Shown here: piece by piece, positions 1 through 7,784 of the stretch | How the letters are laid out: the number at the start of each line of letters is the position of its first letter | How positions within the stretch are numbered: the stretch's first letter is position 1 | Assembly (NCBI RefSeq): GCF_000472865.1 | Contig: NZ_AXAP01000034.1 | Span: 53,317 to 92,444 of the forward strand | From: Bradyrhizobium elkanii WSM2783 | Lineage (GTDB): Bacteria > Pseudomonadota > Alphaproteobacteria > Rhizobiales > Xanthobacteraceae | DNA length: 39,128 nt | Direction of reading: 5' to 3' | The notes under the pieces: generated by a model | What the model saw: only the letters and a program-made list of their open reading frames with translations | The model's database searches: none | What the model was told of the DNA's origin: nothing | Program-made: the position numbers and the translations under genes

Positions 1-166
1 TCTTTGCGATCTCGGTGCAGGCGGCGGCGACGCCGGGCGAATAGGCGAGCGCCAGGTCGCGCTGGTTGGCGAGCGGCTTGATCGCCTGTATTTCGAGTTT
101 GCCCGGTCGCGGCAGCCGGTGATAGGCCAGCGCCGCCGAATGGAGATCTTCAGAAGAGGATGACAT
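1..166 (-). CDS. maeB: NADP-dependent malic enzyme, N-terminal part (cut by window edge)
   Basis: The reverse strand opens with an ATG at 166 and stays open to the window edge, giving 55 codons. The peptide contains YHRLPRPGKLEI and KPLANQRDLALAYSPGVA, the conserved N-terminus of the large malic enzymes that decarboxylate malate to pyruvate (MaeB/Tme/Dme type, often with a C-terminal phosphotransacetylase-like domain). In the cytosol this enzyme links the TCA cycle to pyruvate and NAD(P)H, and in rhizobia it matters for growth on dicarboxylates. The active site and the C-terminal domain lie outside the window, so cofactor preference (NAD or NADP) and completeness cannot be judged. The family assignment is strong; the gene symbol is less certain because rhizobia carry two such paralogues (dme and tme). 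Confidence 0.85.
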   Translation of the reverse strand, partial: MSSSSEDLHSAALAYHRLPRPGKLEIQAIKPLANQRDLALAYSPGVAAACTEIAK

Positions 167-194
167 CGTACTCTCGCGTTTCCGGCCTCAAGCT

Positions 195-223
195 CTTATT
201 CTATGCAAGTCTTGTTCTATGCA
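195..223. repeat. Short tandem direct repeat upstream of the malic enzyme gene
   Basis: Two copies of CTT(A/G)TTCTATGCA lie at 195-207 and 211-223, with a 16-bp period, 29 to 57 bp in front of the malic enzyme start at 166 (read on the minus strand). Twelve of 13 positions match. The position would suit a tandem regulator-binding site or a promoter duplication, but no known operator consensus was recognised. The 167-425 gap holds nothing else that I can support. Confidence 0.4.
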
Positions 224-425
224 GTCTAACAAGGCCAGTTGTCCGGCAGATGGAGCCGGATGTGAAGCACGCCGGGCCCCCTCGATGCAACATCGGATCG
301 CACTCCCGTCAACAGCCGCCCGCCTGCGCAATATTTGAAGCCATACCGCCCTTTCCTTCTCCGGTCATCCCCTTGAGAACATGGCAATTTGTCCCCGGGA
401 TGATCGGTAATTCGGAGCTGACCGG

Positions 426-2402
426 ATGATACGGATTTTGATCGGCCTGATCGCCGCGGTCGTGGTCGCCGCCGCCGGCCTGCTCGGCTTCAATCTCTAC
501 GTGCAGCATCGCATGACCAGCGGCATCGAGGCGACCTTCGCGCAGGTGCGCGCCGCCGGCGGCAAGGCCAGCCATGGCAAGGTGACGGTGGATATGCTGG
601 CGCGCACCGTCACGGTCGTGGACATCGTGGGCGAATCGGCGGCGCAGCCACCAGCTCGCTTAAGGATCGCGAGCCTGACCGCCACCGGTGTCCGCCAGCC
701 CGACCGGACCCGCGTCTCCGCGGAGAGCATCGAGCTGGCTGATATCGAGCTGGCAACCGAGGTGACCGACAAGGTCCCGGCCAGGGTGACCTACAAGGTG
801 CCGCGCTTCACGGTGAAGGATTATTCCGGCTCCTCCACCCCGGCGCAACTGCCGGCCTCGGAATCCCTGCTCGACATCTATCGCTTTGCGCTCCAGCAGT
901 TCACTGCGGTTGCGGCCTCATCGGTCATAATCCCGTCGGTGACCGGCACGATCAACGGCGGCGCGGCGACGCCTGATGGTGGCGAGTTCGCCTATTCGGG
1001 CGTTGCGCTGCAAGACGTCAGGGATGGCAAGGTCGCCAGCACCAAGGCGGACAGCTTCACCTTCACGGTGAACACGCCGCAGGCGGGCAAGCGCGCGAAA
1101 CTGACCGGCACTCTCTCCAATCTCGTCGCCCATGATTTCGACGCCGCTGCGGCAGGCACCGTGCTCGATCCTGGGAAGTCGAACGACGACAGCTATCACC
1201 GCATCTACCGGCAAGTCTCGGCCGGCCCCTATGTGCTGGCCACCGATCAGGGCATGCGGGCGCAGATCGACAGCATCAAGGTCGACGACATCGCGGTGCG
1301 GCCGTCAAAGCTGCAACTGCCCGCGATCCTCGCGCTGATGCCGCAGCCCGGAGCCGGCCCTCCGACCCCGACCCAGGCGCGCGAAATCATGGAGAAGATG
1401 GCCACCCTCTATGAAGGCATTCGCATCGGCAATGCGGAATTGCGCGGACACACGATGCGGACGCCGCAGGGACCGTTCAAGCTGGCGGCGATCCGCGCCA
1501 ATCTGGAAAACGGCCGCGGCCGATTGGCGCTCGAGGGCCTGGACGTCGAGACGCCAAAAGGGCCGTTCAGGTTCGACCGTCTTGCGCTGAATTCCTTCGA
1601 CATCCCGCAACTGATGCGCTTCGCGGCGCGCGCCAACGCAGGGCCGAAGCCCACGCCGGACGAAATCTTTGGGTTGTTCGGGGTGTTCGAAGGCATCGAG
1701 ATCAAGGGCGCCGCCACGCCCTTCCGTGACACCGACAAGCTCATCAACATCGACACCATCAGCCTGGGCTGGGGCCAGTTCGTCGGCCCCGTCCCAAGCA
1801 AGGCGCATCTGGTGGCGAAGCTGAACGTGCCCGTAGACGCGACCGATCCGGCGATGCAGCCGCTTGTTGCGGCTGGCATCGACCGGGCGGCCGTCGCCCT
1901 GGATCTCGGCGCCGGCTGGACCGAACAGTCCGGCGCCTTCGTGCTCGCGCCCGCAAGCCTCGAAATCGGCAACCTGCTGAAGGCATCGGTCCACGTCGCG
2001 CTCGCCAATGTGCCGCGCGGTGTGTTTTCTGCCGATCCGGTGCAAGCGGCGAGCCACGCCGGCCAGATTGAGGCCGGAGCTATCGAGCTGACCTTGCGCG
2101 ACAGCGGCTGCGTCGATCTTGCGGTTGCGCAGTATGCCCGCGCCCAGAACGTCAGTCGGGAGGCGGCGAGAGGCGCCATCATCGACCAGATCAAGGCGTT
2201 TGGCCAAGCCGTCGCCGCCAATCCCGATGCCGCCGCCGCGGTGGACGCCGTGGTCCGCTTTGTCGAGAGTCCCGGACAAACGCTGATCATCAAACTGACG
2301 CCGCACGGCAAGATGCCGGCGCTCCAGCTCGTTCAGCTCCTCAAGACCGACCCGCTGATCGCGCTCGCGCAATTCCTGGTCGAGGCCTCGACGGGACTCT
2401 GA
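426..2402 (+). CDS. Membrane-anchored periplasmic protein of unknown function
   Basis: A 658-aa protein begins with one hydrophobic helix (about residues 3-25, LIGLIAAVVVAAAGLLGF), followed by a long soluble region predicted to lie in the periplasm. The body has repeated beta-rich blocks of the kind 'ITATGVR..RVSAESIELADIEL', and the layout resembles large alphaproteobacterial envelope proteins with an N-terminal anchor. I did not recognise a named family; AsmA-like or YdgA/DUF945-like architecture is only a loose comparison. The start is supported by GGAG at 414-417, eight bases before the ATG. The gene converges with aspS, leaving only three bases between the two stop codons. High-GC third codon positions match the neighbours, so it is a real resident gene, not an import. 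Confidence 0.8.
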   Translation: MIRILIGLIAAVVVAAAGLLGFNLYVQHRMTSGIEATFAQVRAAGGKASHGKVTVDMLARTVTVVDIVGESAAQPPARLRIASLTATGVRQPDRTRVSAESIELADIELATEVTDKVPARVTYKVPRFTVKDYSGSSTPAQLPASESLLDIYRFALQQFTAVAASSVIIPSVTGTINGGAATPDGGEFAYSGVALQDVRDGKVASTKADSFTFTVNTPQAGKRAKLTGTLSNLVAHDFDAAAAGTVLDPGKSNDDSYHRIYRQVSAGPYVLATDQGMRAQIDSIKVDDIAVRPSKLQLPAILALMPQPGAGPPTPTQAREIMEKMATLYEGIRIGNAELRGHTMRTPQGPFKLAAIRANLENGRGRLALEGLDVETPKGPFRFDRLALNSFDIPQLMRFAARANAGPKPTPDEIFGLFGVFEGIEIKGAATPFRDTDKLINIDTISLGWGQFVGPVPSKAHLVAKLNVPVDATDPAMQPLVAAGIDRAAVALDLGAGWTEQSGAFVLAPASLEIGNLLKASVHVALANVPRGVFSADPVQAASHAGQIEAGAIELTLRDSGCVDLAVAQYARAQNVSREAARGAIIDQIKAFGQAVAANPDAAAAVDAVVRFVESPGQTLIIKLTPHGKMPALQLVQLLKTDPLIALAQFLVEASTGL

Positions 2403-2405
2403 GCA

Positions 2406-4178
2406 TCACTTGTTGGGCAAATTCACCCTGATGTGAAGTTCGCGGAGCTGCTTCGTGGTTGCTTCCGACGGCGCGCCCATCAGGAGATCGACGGCCTGCT
2501 GGTTCATCGGAAACAGCGAAATCTCGCGCAGGTTCGTGGTGCCGCAGAGCAGCATCACGATGCGATCGAGCCCCGCCGCCATGCCGCCATGCGGCGGCGC
2601 GCCGTACTGGAACGCGCGGTACATGCCGCCGAAACGCTCAACCACGTCCTCTTCGCCATAGCCCGCGATCTGGAACGCCTTCACCATCGCTTCCGGCTTG
2701 TGGTTGCGGATGCCGCCGGAGGCGATCTCATAGCCGTTGCAGGCGATGTCGTACTGGAAGGCCTTGATGGTCAGCGGATCCTGCGTCTGCAGCGCTTCCA
2801 ATCCGCCCTGCGGCATCGAGAACGGGTTGTGCGAGAAGTCGACCTTCTTGTCTTCCTCGTTGTACTCATACATCGGGAAGTCGACGATCCAGGCCAGCTC
2901 GAACCGGTCCTTGTCGATCAGGTTCAATTCCTCGCCGAGTTTGGTCCGCGCAAGGCCGGCAAACTTCCAGAACTTGTCGGGCTCGCCGGCAACGAAGAAC
3001 GCCGCGTCGCCTTCCTGCAGACCGAGCTGCTCACGGACCGCAGCGGTCCGTTCAGGCCCGATGTTGTTCGCAAGCGGGCCCGCGCCCTCGCCGCCTTCGC
3101 GCCAGAAGATGTAGCCGAGGCCCGGCTGGCCCTCGCCCTGCGCCCAGGAGTTCATGCGGTCGGCGAACGCGCGGCTGCCGCCGCCCTTCGCCGGAATCGC
3201 CCACACCTGGTTCTTCGGGTCTTCCAGCATCCGCGCGAACACCTTGAAGCCGGAGCCGCGGAAATGCTCGGAGACCTCCTGCATGATGATCGGGTTGCGC
3301 AAATCGGGCTTGTCGGTGCCGTATTTGCGGATCGCCTCAGCAAATGGAATCCGCGGCCAGTTCTTGGTGACCGGCTTGCCCTTGGCGAAGTCCTCGAACA
3401 CGCCCGTGATGACCGGCTCCATCGCCGCAAATACGTCGTCCTGAGTCACAAAACTCATTTCGACGTCGAGCTGGTAGAACTCGCCCGGCAGGCGGTCGGC
3501 GCGCGGGTCCTCGTCACGGAAGCAGGGGGCGATCTGGAAGTAGCGATCGAAGCCCGACATCATGATCAATTGCTTGTACTGCTGCGGTGCCTGCGGCAGC
3601 GCGTAGAACTTGCCGGGATGGATGCGCGAGGGCACCAGGAAGTCGCGCGCGCCCTCCGGCGAGGATGCGGTGAGGATCGGCGTCTGGAATTCGAAGAACC
3701 CCTGCTCCTTCATCCGCTTGCGCATGGAATCGACGATCGCGCCGCGGGTCATGATGTTCTGGTGCAGCTTCTCGCGACGCAGGTCGAGGAAACGGTACTT
3801 AAGCCTTATGTCTTCAGGATATTCCTGTTCGCCGAACACCGGCAGCGGCAGCTCGGCGGCGGGGCCGAGCACCTCGATCTCGCTGACATAGATCTCGACC
3901 TGCCCGGTCGGAAGTTCCGGGTTGTCGGTACCTTCGGGGCGGCGGCGGACCTTGCCGTCCATCCGCACCACCCATTCCGAGCGGAGCTTTTCGGCATCGT
4001 GGAACGCCGCCGAATCCGGGTCTGCCACGCATTGCGTGATGCCGTAATGATCGCGCAGGTCGATGAACAGCACGCCGCCATGGTCGCGAACGCGATGGAC
4101 CCAACCGGAAAGGCGGACCGTCTCGCCGATGTGGCTCTCGCGGAGCGCGCCGCATGTATGTGACCGGTAGCGATGCAT
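2406..4178 (-). CDS. aspS: Aspartyl-tRNA synthetase (bacterial type)
   Basis: Charges tRNA(Asp), and possibly tRNA(Asn), with aspartate in the cytosol. The 590-aa length is typical of the bacterial class IIb enzyme: N-terminal OB-fold anticodon-binding domain (about 1-105, GWVHRVRDHGGVLFIDLRD), catalytic core with FLVPSRIHPGKFYALPQAPQ and FRDEDPRADR (motif 2), an inserted GAD domain in the middle, and motif 3 near the C-terminus (GGMAAGLDRIVMLL). The start at 4178 (MHRYRSHTCG) was preferred to the upstream in-frame start at 4274 because the longer version adds 32 residues not seen in the family. His33, following Arg-Asp in the OB-fold, is the residue type reported in non-discriminating AspRS; if this holds, Asn-tRNA would be finished by GatCAB. 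It is divergent from selO across a 192-bp gap. Confidence 0.97.
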   Translation of the reverse strand: MHRYRSHTCGALRESHIGETVRLSGWVHRVRDHGGVLFIDLRDHYGITQCVADPDSAAFHDAEKLRSEWVVRMDGKVRRRPEGTDNPELPTGQVEIYVSEIEVLGPAAELPLPVFGEQEYPEDIRLKYRFLDLRREKLHQNIMTRGAIVDSMRKRMKEQGFFEFQTPILTASSPEGARDFLVPSRIHPGKFYALPQAPQQYKQLIMMSGFDRYFQIAPCFRDEDPRADRLPGEFYQLDVEMSFVTQDDVFAAMEPVITGVFEDFAKGKPVTKNWPRIPFAEAIRKYGTDKPDLRNPIIMQEVSEHFRGSGFKVFARMLEDPKNQVWAIPAKGGGSRAFADRMNSWAQGEGQPGLGYIFWREGGEGAGPLANNIGPERTAAVREQLGLQEGDAAFFVAGEPDKFWKFAGLARTKLGEELNLIDKDRFELAWIVDFPMYEYNEEDKKVDFSHNPFSMPQGGLEALQTQDPLTIKAFQYDIACNGYEIASGGIRNHKPEAMVKAFQIAGYGEEDVVERFGGMYRAFQYGAPPHGGMAAGLDRIVMLLCGTTNLREISLFPMNQQAVDLLMGAPSEATTKQLRELHIRVNLPNK

Positions 4179-4336
4179 GGACTTCCCAAACAGATGTCGG
4201 AGGGTTCGAATCGGGCGGCCAGCGGCCTGCCCGAATTTGGGGGTCGGTTTACCCGAGGCCGCGAGGTGCGGCAACCAAGGGAACGCCCTGATTTGCGCCC
4301 GAACCGGACATTTTCGGCCCCGATGGCGCGAAGTGT

Positions 4337-4364
4337 TTGCCTAATCGGGGCCCGAGCCTATCTT
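4337..4364 (+). promoter_or_regulatory. Candidate sigma-70-type promoter of selO, possibly leaderless
   Basis: TTGCCT at 4337-4342 and TATCTT at 4359-4364 are separated by 16 bp. The expected transcription start, six to eight bases past the -10 box, falls on the selO ATG at 4371. No Shine-Dalgarno sequence is visible in front of that ATG. Both points agree with a leaderless mRNA. The hexamers are only partial consensus matches. Confidence 0.35.
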
Positions 4365-4370
4365 TAGGCC

Positions 4371-5849
4371 ATGACGGTGCATTTCCCCTTCCAGAACTCC
4401 TATGCGGCACTGCCGGCGAACTTTTTCGCCCGTGTCGCGCCGACCCCGGTTGCCGCCCCGCGCCTGATCAAGCTCAACCGGCCGCTCGCGGTTCAACTCG
4501 GGCTCGATCCGGACCTTCTGGACACCCCGGAAGGGGCGGAAATCCTCGCCGGCAAGCGCCTGCCCGAGGGCGCCGACCCTATCGCGATGGCCTATGCCGG
4601 CCACCAGTTCGGCCAGTTCGTTCCGCAACTCGGTGACGGCCGTGCCATCCTGCTCGGCGAGGTCATTGACCGGGACGGCGTCCGCCGCGACATCCAGCTC
4701 AAGGGTTCCGGCCCGACGCCGTTCTCCCGCCGCGGCGATGGCCGTGCCGCGCTCGGCCCGGTCCTGCGCGAATACATCGTCAGCGAAGCGATGTTCGCGC
4801 TGGGCATTCCCACGACGCGTTCGCTCGCCGCCGTCATCACCGGCGAACATGTGATCCGCGAGACCGCGCTTCCGGGCGCGGTGCTGACACGTGTGGCGGC
4901 GAGCCATGTGCGCGTCGGCACCTTCCAATTCTTCGCCGCCCGCGGCGACACCGATGGCGTGCGTGCCCTCGCCGATCACGTGATCAACAGGCATTATCCT
5001 GAAGTGGCAAAGTCGGATCGTCCGTATCACGCTTTGCTCGAAGGCGTCGTCGCCCGCCAGGCCGAGCTCGTCGCGCGCTGGCTCCTGGTCGGCTTCATCC
5101 ACGGCGTGATGAACACCGACAACACCTCGATCTCGGGCGAGACCATCGACTACGGCCCCTGCGCCTTCATGGACGACTACAACCCCGCGCAAGTCTACTC
5201 CTCGATCGACGAGATGGGCCGGTACGCCTATGGCAACCAGCCGCGGATCGCGCTGTGGAATCTGACGCGATTGGCTGAATGCCTGCTGCCGCTGTTCTCC
5301 GACGACCAGGAGAAGGCGATCGAACAGGCGCAATTCATCCTCGGCGATTTCTCCGAGAAGTTCAGCGCCGCCTATGCAGCGGGGCTGCGTCGGAAGATCG
5401 GCCTGTTTGGCGAACGCGACGGCGATGAGGCGCTGATCGAGGGTCTCCTGGATGCCATGGCGAAAAACCAGGCCGACTTCACCCTCACCTTCCGCCGCCT
5501 CGGCGATGCAGCCCTGGATGCATCGGCCGACGAGAACGTCCGCGCCCAGTTCATGGATCCGCAGGCCTTCGACGAATGGGCCACGCGCTGGCGGGAACGC
5601 CTTGCCCTCGAGCCACAAACGCCGTCCGAGCGCCACTCGGCCATGTGCGTCGTCAACCCCGCCTTCATCCCGCGCAACCACCGCGTCGAAGCAGTGATTG
5701 CGGCGGCGACGAACGATGACAACTACGCGCCGTTCGAGGAACTGTTGACGGTGCTGTCAAAACCCTACGACGACCAGCCGCAATACGCAGCTTACGCCGA
5801 GCCGCCGCTGCCGGATCAGCGCGTGCTGCAGACATTTTGCGGGACATGA
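4371..5849 (+). CDS. selO: Protein adenylyltransferase SelO (YdiU family)
   Basis: SelO is a pseudokinase-fold enzyme that transfers AMP from ATP to Ser/Thr/Tyr of target proteins in redox stress. The 492-aa protein shows the family blocks in order: YAGHQFGQFVPQLGDGRA (about 75-92), the nucleotide-binding QLKGSGPTPFSRRGDGR (109-125, Lys111), NTDN (248-251, likely catalytic Asp250) and the metal-binding IDYGP (259-263). The C-terminus is TFCGT, with Cys490 at the place where animal SelO carries selenocysteine near its end. The length is normal for bacteria. The ATG at 4371 is the only good start; it lacks a Shine-Dalgarno sequence. The gene is single, divergent from aspS, and followed by a dispersed palindromic repeat. 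Confidence 0.95.
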   Translation: MTVHFPFQNSYAALPANFFARVAPTPVAAPRLIKLNRPLAVQLGLDPDLLDTPEGAEILAGKRLPEGADPIAMAYAGHQFGQFVPQLGDGRAILLGEVIDRDGVRRDIQLKGSGPTPFSRRGDGRAALGPVLREYIVSEAMFALGIPTTRSLAAVITGEHVIRETALPGAVLTRVAASHVRVGTFQFFAARGDTDGVRALADHVINRHYPEVAKSDRPYHALLEGVVARQAELVARWLLVGFIHGVMNTDNTSISGETIDYGPCAFMDDYNPAQVYSSIDEMGRYAYGNQPRIALWNLTRLAECLLPLFSDDQEKAIEQAQFILGDFSEKFSAAYAAGLRRKIGLFGERDGDEALIEGLLDAMAKNQADFTLTFRRLGDAALDASADENVRAQFMDPQAFDEWATRWRERLALEPQTPSERHSAMCVVNPAFIPRNHRVEAVIAAATNDDNYAPFEELLTVLSKPYDDQPQYAAYAEPPLPDQRVLQTFCGT

Positions 5850-5860
5850 GCCGACCTCCC

Positions 5861-5970
5861 CGTCATTCCGGGGCGATGCGCAAGCATCGAGCCCGGCATC
5901 CATTTCGCCGCCAGCGCAGGCGGTCCAATGGATTCCGGGCCTGCGCCTTACGGCGCATCCCGGAATGACG
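5861..5970. repeat. Dispersed palindromic repeat, family A (copy 1)
   Basis: The element starts CGTCATTCCGGGG and ends CCCGGAATGACG, so the two ends are inverted repeats. Inside are a second inverted pair (GGCATCCATTT / AATGGATTCCGG region) and a small hairpin (GCGCCTTACGGCGC). A second copy lies at 26512-26616. It fills most of the selO to 6051 gap. The family is familiar from Bradyrhizobium and Rhodopseudomonas genomes and resembles REP/BIME-type sequences; on transcription it would fold into a long stem. Confidence 0.8.
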
Positions 5971-6050
5971 CGCTGAGCTTGCCTGCCTTCTTTAGCAACA
6001 ATTCGCCGCTCCCGTCGTTGGCCCGACACCCATCAGCGATGGAGCATGAC

Positions 6051-6254
6051 ATGAACGAGCGCAATCGCGATCCGGGAACTCCGATAAAGCGCGTCGAGCC
6101 GAACGGCGTCGAGCCTGAGTTCTCCGAGGATGATCTTCAACGACAGCAATTCGGTCCGCGCGGAGTGCCCGGGCAACCGGACCCGGCAAGGATGACGCCG
6201 CAACGGGCCAAGAAGACACCAAAGAATGCCGATCCGGGCGGCCATACCGCCTGA
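6051..6254 (+). CDS. Small hydrophilic protein of unknown function
   Basis: A 67-aa protein, charged and rich in Pro, Gly, Arg and Asp, with no hydrophobic stretch; it is probably disordered. I do not recognise a family. The start at 6051 is chosen because GGAG lies at 6041-6044, six bases upstream; in-frame ATGs at 6039 and 5928 are less likely, the latter reading out of repeat family A. The stop lies 17 bp before nuoB, so the two may be cotranscribed. The coding evidence is modest: a clear ribosome binding site and a clean frame beside a real gene. Confidence 0.6.
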   Translation: MNERNRDPGTPIKRVEPNGVEPEFSEDDLQRQQFGPRGVPGQPDPARMTPQRAKKTPKNADPGGHTA

Positions 6255-6271
6255 GCGTTGAGAGACCGCGT

Positions 6272-6775
6272 ATGTTGGACACCCTGTCACTGGCGGAAAA
6301 TGTAGAGCATAACCTCGGCGATCGCGGCTACTTCGTCGCGCCGCTCGATGACCTCGTGACATGGGCGCGATCGGGTTCGCTGATGTGGATGACCTTCGGC
6401 CTTGCCTGCTGTGCCATCGAACAGATGCAGGTCTCTATGCCACGCTATGACATCGAGCGTTTCGGCGCCGCGCCACGCGCCTCACCGCGACAGTCCGATG
6501 TGATGATCGTCTCGGGAACCCTCTGCAACAAGATGGCTCCCGCCTTGCGCAAGGTCTACGACCAGATGCCGGAGCCGCGCTACGTGATCTCGATGGGCTC
6601 CTGCGCCAATGGCGGTGGCTACTATCACTATTCCTATTCAGTCGTGCGCGGCTGCGACCGCATCGTCCCGGTAGACATCTACGTCCCCGGTTGTCCGCCA
6701 ACCGCAGAGGCCCTGCTCTACGGCATCATGCTGTTGCAGAAGAAAATCCGTCGCACCGGCACCATCGAACGATGA
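6272..6775 (+). CDS. nuoB: NADH-quinone oxidoreductase subunit B, stand-alone copy
   Basis: NuoB carries cluster N2, the last [4Fe-4S] centre of respiratory complex I, which passes electrons to quinone at the membrane. The 167-aa protein keeps all four ligands: the tandem pair Cys46-Cys47 in FGLACCAIEQMQ, Cys111 in MGSCANGGGYY, and Cys141 in VPGCPPTAEALLYG. Length and spacing are normal, so it could be functional. What is odd is the context: no nuoA upstream and no nuoC downstream. It is followed instead by a repeat (6785-6868) and a gene remnant. It is probably a second nuoB paralogue outside the main nuo operon, or the survivor of a lost operon. Confidence 0.93.
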   Translation: MLDTLSLAENVEHNLGDRGYFVAPLDDLVTWARSGSLMWMTFGLACCAIEQMQVSMPRYDIERFGAAPRASPRQSDVMIVSGTLCNKMAPALRKVYDQMPEPRYVISMGSCANGGGYYHYSYSVVRGCDRIVPVDIYVPGCPPTAEALLYGIMLLQKKIRRTGTIER

Positions 6776-6784
6776 TAATTCCCC

Positions 6785-6868
6785 CGTAGGATGGGTAGAG
6801 CAAAGCGAAACCCATCGCGATGAGCAAGCCGCGAATGATGGGTTTCGCTTCGCTCTACCCATCCTGCG
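6785..6868. repeat. Dispersed palindromic repeat, family B (copy 1)
   Basis: The two arms, CGTAGGATGGGTAGAGC and GCTCTACCCATCCTGCG, are near-perfect inverted repeats that extend inward through (A/G)AAGCGAAACCCATC. A second copy is at 10081-10168. When read as protein, these arms give the peptide GWVERSETHHSRL, a known source of false ORFs in rhizobial annotations. Located 9 bp past the nuoB stop, it may act as a transcript-end hairpin. Confidence 0.8.
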
Positions 6869-6921
6869 GATTCGCTCCACTCAATCTTACGAAGATTTAA
6901 GGTGGGGCCCGGTGTGCCTAG

Positions 6922-7047
6922 GAGGCCGAGCCCCATAACCTCAACAACCTGGCCGTCAAGCTGTTCGGCTACATTGATATCCTAGTGCCGCTGGTCCAAC
7001 TCGTATTGATCTGCCGCAACTGCGGCGCGCGTTTCATCGCGGGGTGA
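6922..7047 (+). pseudogene. Possible gene remnant, 41-codon membrane-protein tail without a start
   Basis: After a TAG at 6919-6921, an open stretch of 41 codons ends at TGA 7045-7047. It reads NLNNLAVKLFGYIDILVPLV followed by QLVLICRNCGARFIAG. The hydrophobic run and the CRNCG pair look protein-like, but no usable start codon or ribosome site exists. It overlaps the 3' end of the hemerythrin gene on the other strand by 14 bp. It may be the 3' end of a deleted gene. Chance reading is also possible. Confidence 0.3.
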
Positions 7048-7741
7048 ATTGGGAGAGATCGTTGATCCCGGTTTGTCGTTCCAGATCAGCCACCCGCTTT
7101 GTCATCATCTCGAACCCGTCGTCGCCAAAGAGCTGATGTTCCTTTCGCTCGAAATCCTCGGCCATTGCATCGAACTCATGCGCGGAAACCAGGCTCCTCA
7201 GCATCGGGAACAGCTCGGTGTCTTCGCGCGCTGCGTGGGGACGATACATCGCGATGAAGGCGCGAACCGAGTCGGTGAGCTGTCGCCGGTCCTCGCCATC
7301 CTGCCGACTGCCCGGGGCCGTTCGGAGGATCGTCTCGGTCACACCCCGCCCGGCCTTGTGCTGGATCAGCAGCGTGTCGACGAGATCGACCATCTTTCCG
7401 GCTTTCTTGAAGCGTGGAAAGACCGCGTGCTCCTCCGACTCCTCGTGATAGTTGTGGATGAATTCGCGCACGATCTCGGCAGCGCGCGTCATGACCGAGG
7501 GGTCGAAATCCTCCTTAGCGGCAAACTTGCGGAGCCCCGCTTCGTAGACCAGAAGCACCCGATCGAGCATGCCGTGCTCGCGCATCAAATCTTCCGGCGG
7601 CGTGACCTCTGTCTTCTCCTTTTCCTCCTTGGACCGCGCTACAGCGAGTGACGGCGGGATCAGTCCCGCGGTCGTGATGATTCCCGTCACGGCAGTCCCC
7701 GTGATCAGAGCGCGTTTCCTGATATCGACATCCCGGTTCAT
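7034..7741 (-). CDS. Exported hemerythrin HHE-domain protein
   Basis: A 235-aa protein with an N-terminal signal-like segment (RKRALITGTAVTGIITTAG, residues 8-26), then a four-helix hemerythrin domain with His residues where a di-iron site needs them: REHGMLDR (about 55), HNYHEESEEH (about 96-105), IQHKAGRG (about 126), YRPHAARED (about 167) and RKEHQLFG. Hemerythrins bind O2, NO or iron, or sense redox state; which applies here cannot be read from sequence. The arginines before the hydrophobic run might serve the Tat route but lack a full twin-arginine motif. GAGGAG stands before the ATG. The gene follows the 69-aa gene by 43 bp and probably shares its EcfG-like promoter, suggesting a stress role. 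Confidence 0.85.
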   Translation of the reverse strand: MNRDVDIRKRALITGTAVTGIITTAGLIPPSLAVARSKEEKEKTEVTPPEDLMREHGMLDRVLLVYEAGLRKFAAKEDFDPSVMTRAAEIVREFIHNYHEESEEHAVFPRFKKAGKMVDLVDTLLIQHKAGRGVTETILRTAPGSRQDGEDRRQLTDSVRAFIAMYRPHAAREDTELFPMLRSLVSAHEFDAMAEDFERKEHQLFGDDGFEMMTKRVADLERQTGINDLSQFTPR

Positions 7742-7784
7742 CTCACAGGCTCCTCACAGGGATGATGCCCGCCGTCATCCTGCT

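Noticed and set aside
160..429. 89-codon plus-strand frame across the left gap
   Set aside because: Starts inside the malic enzyme gene of the other strand, has no family-like sequence and no ribosome site, and ends inside the start of the next gene.
1305..2372. Long minus-strand frame opposite the unknown membrane protein
   Set aside because: Arg/His/Gly-rich composition typical of antisense frames in high-GC DNA; the plus-strand gene has a signal helix and a ribosome site.
2433..4163. 576-codon frame opposite aspS
   Set aside because: A mirror of aspS codon bias on the other strand; aspS is certain.
4203..4212. GGTTCGAATC, like a tRNA T-loop
   Set aside because: No pairing T-stem, no acceptor stem and no upstream cloverleaf; it lies in the aspS leader and is chance.
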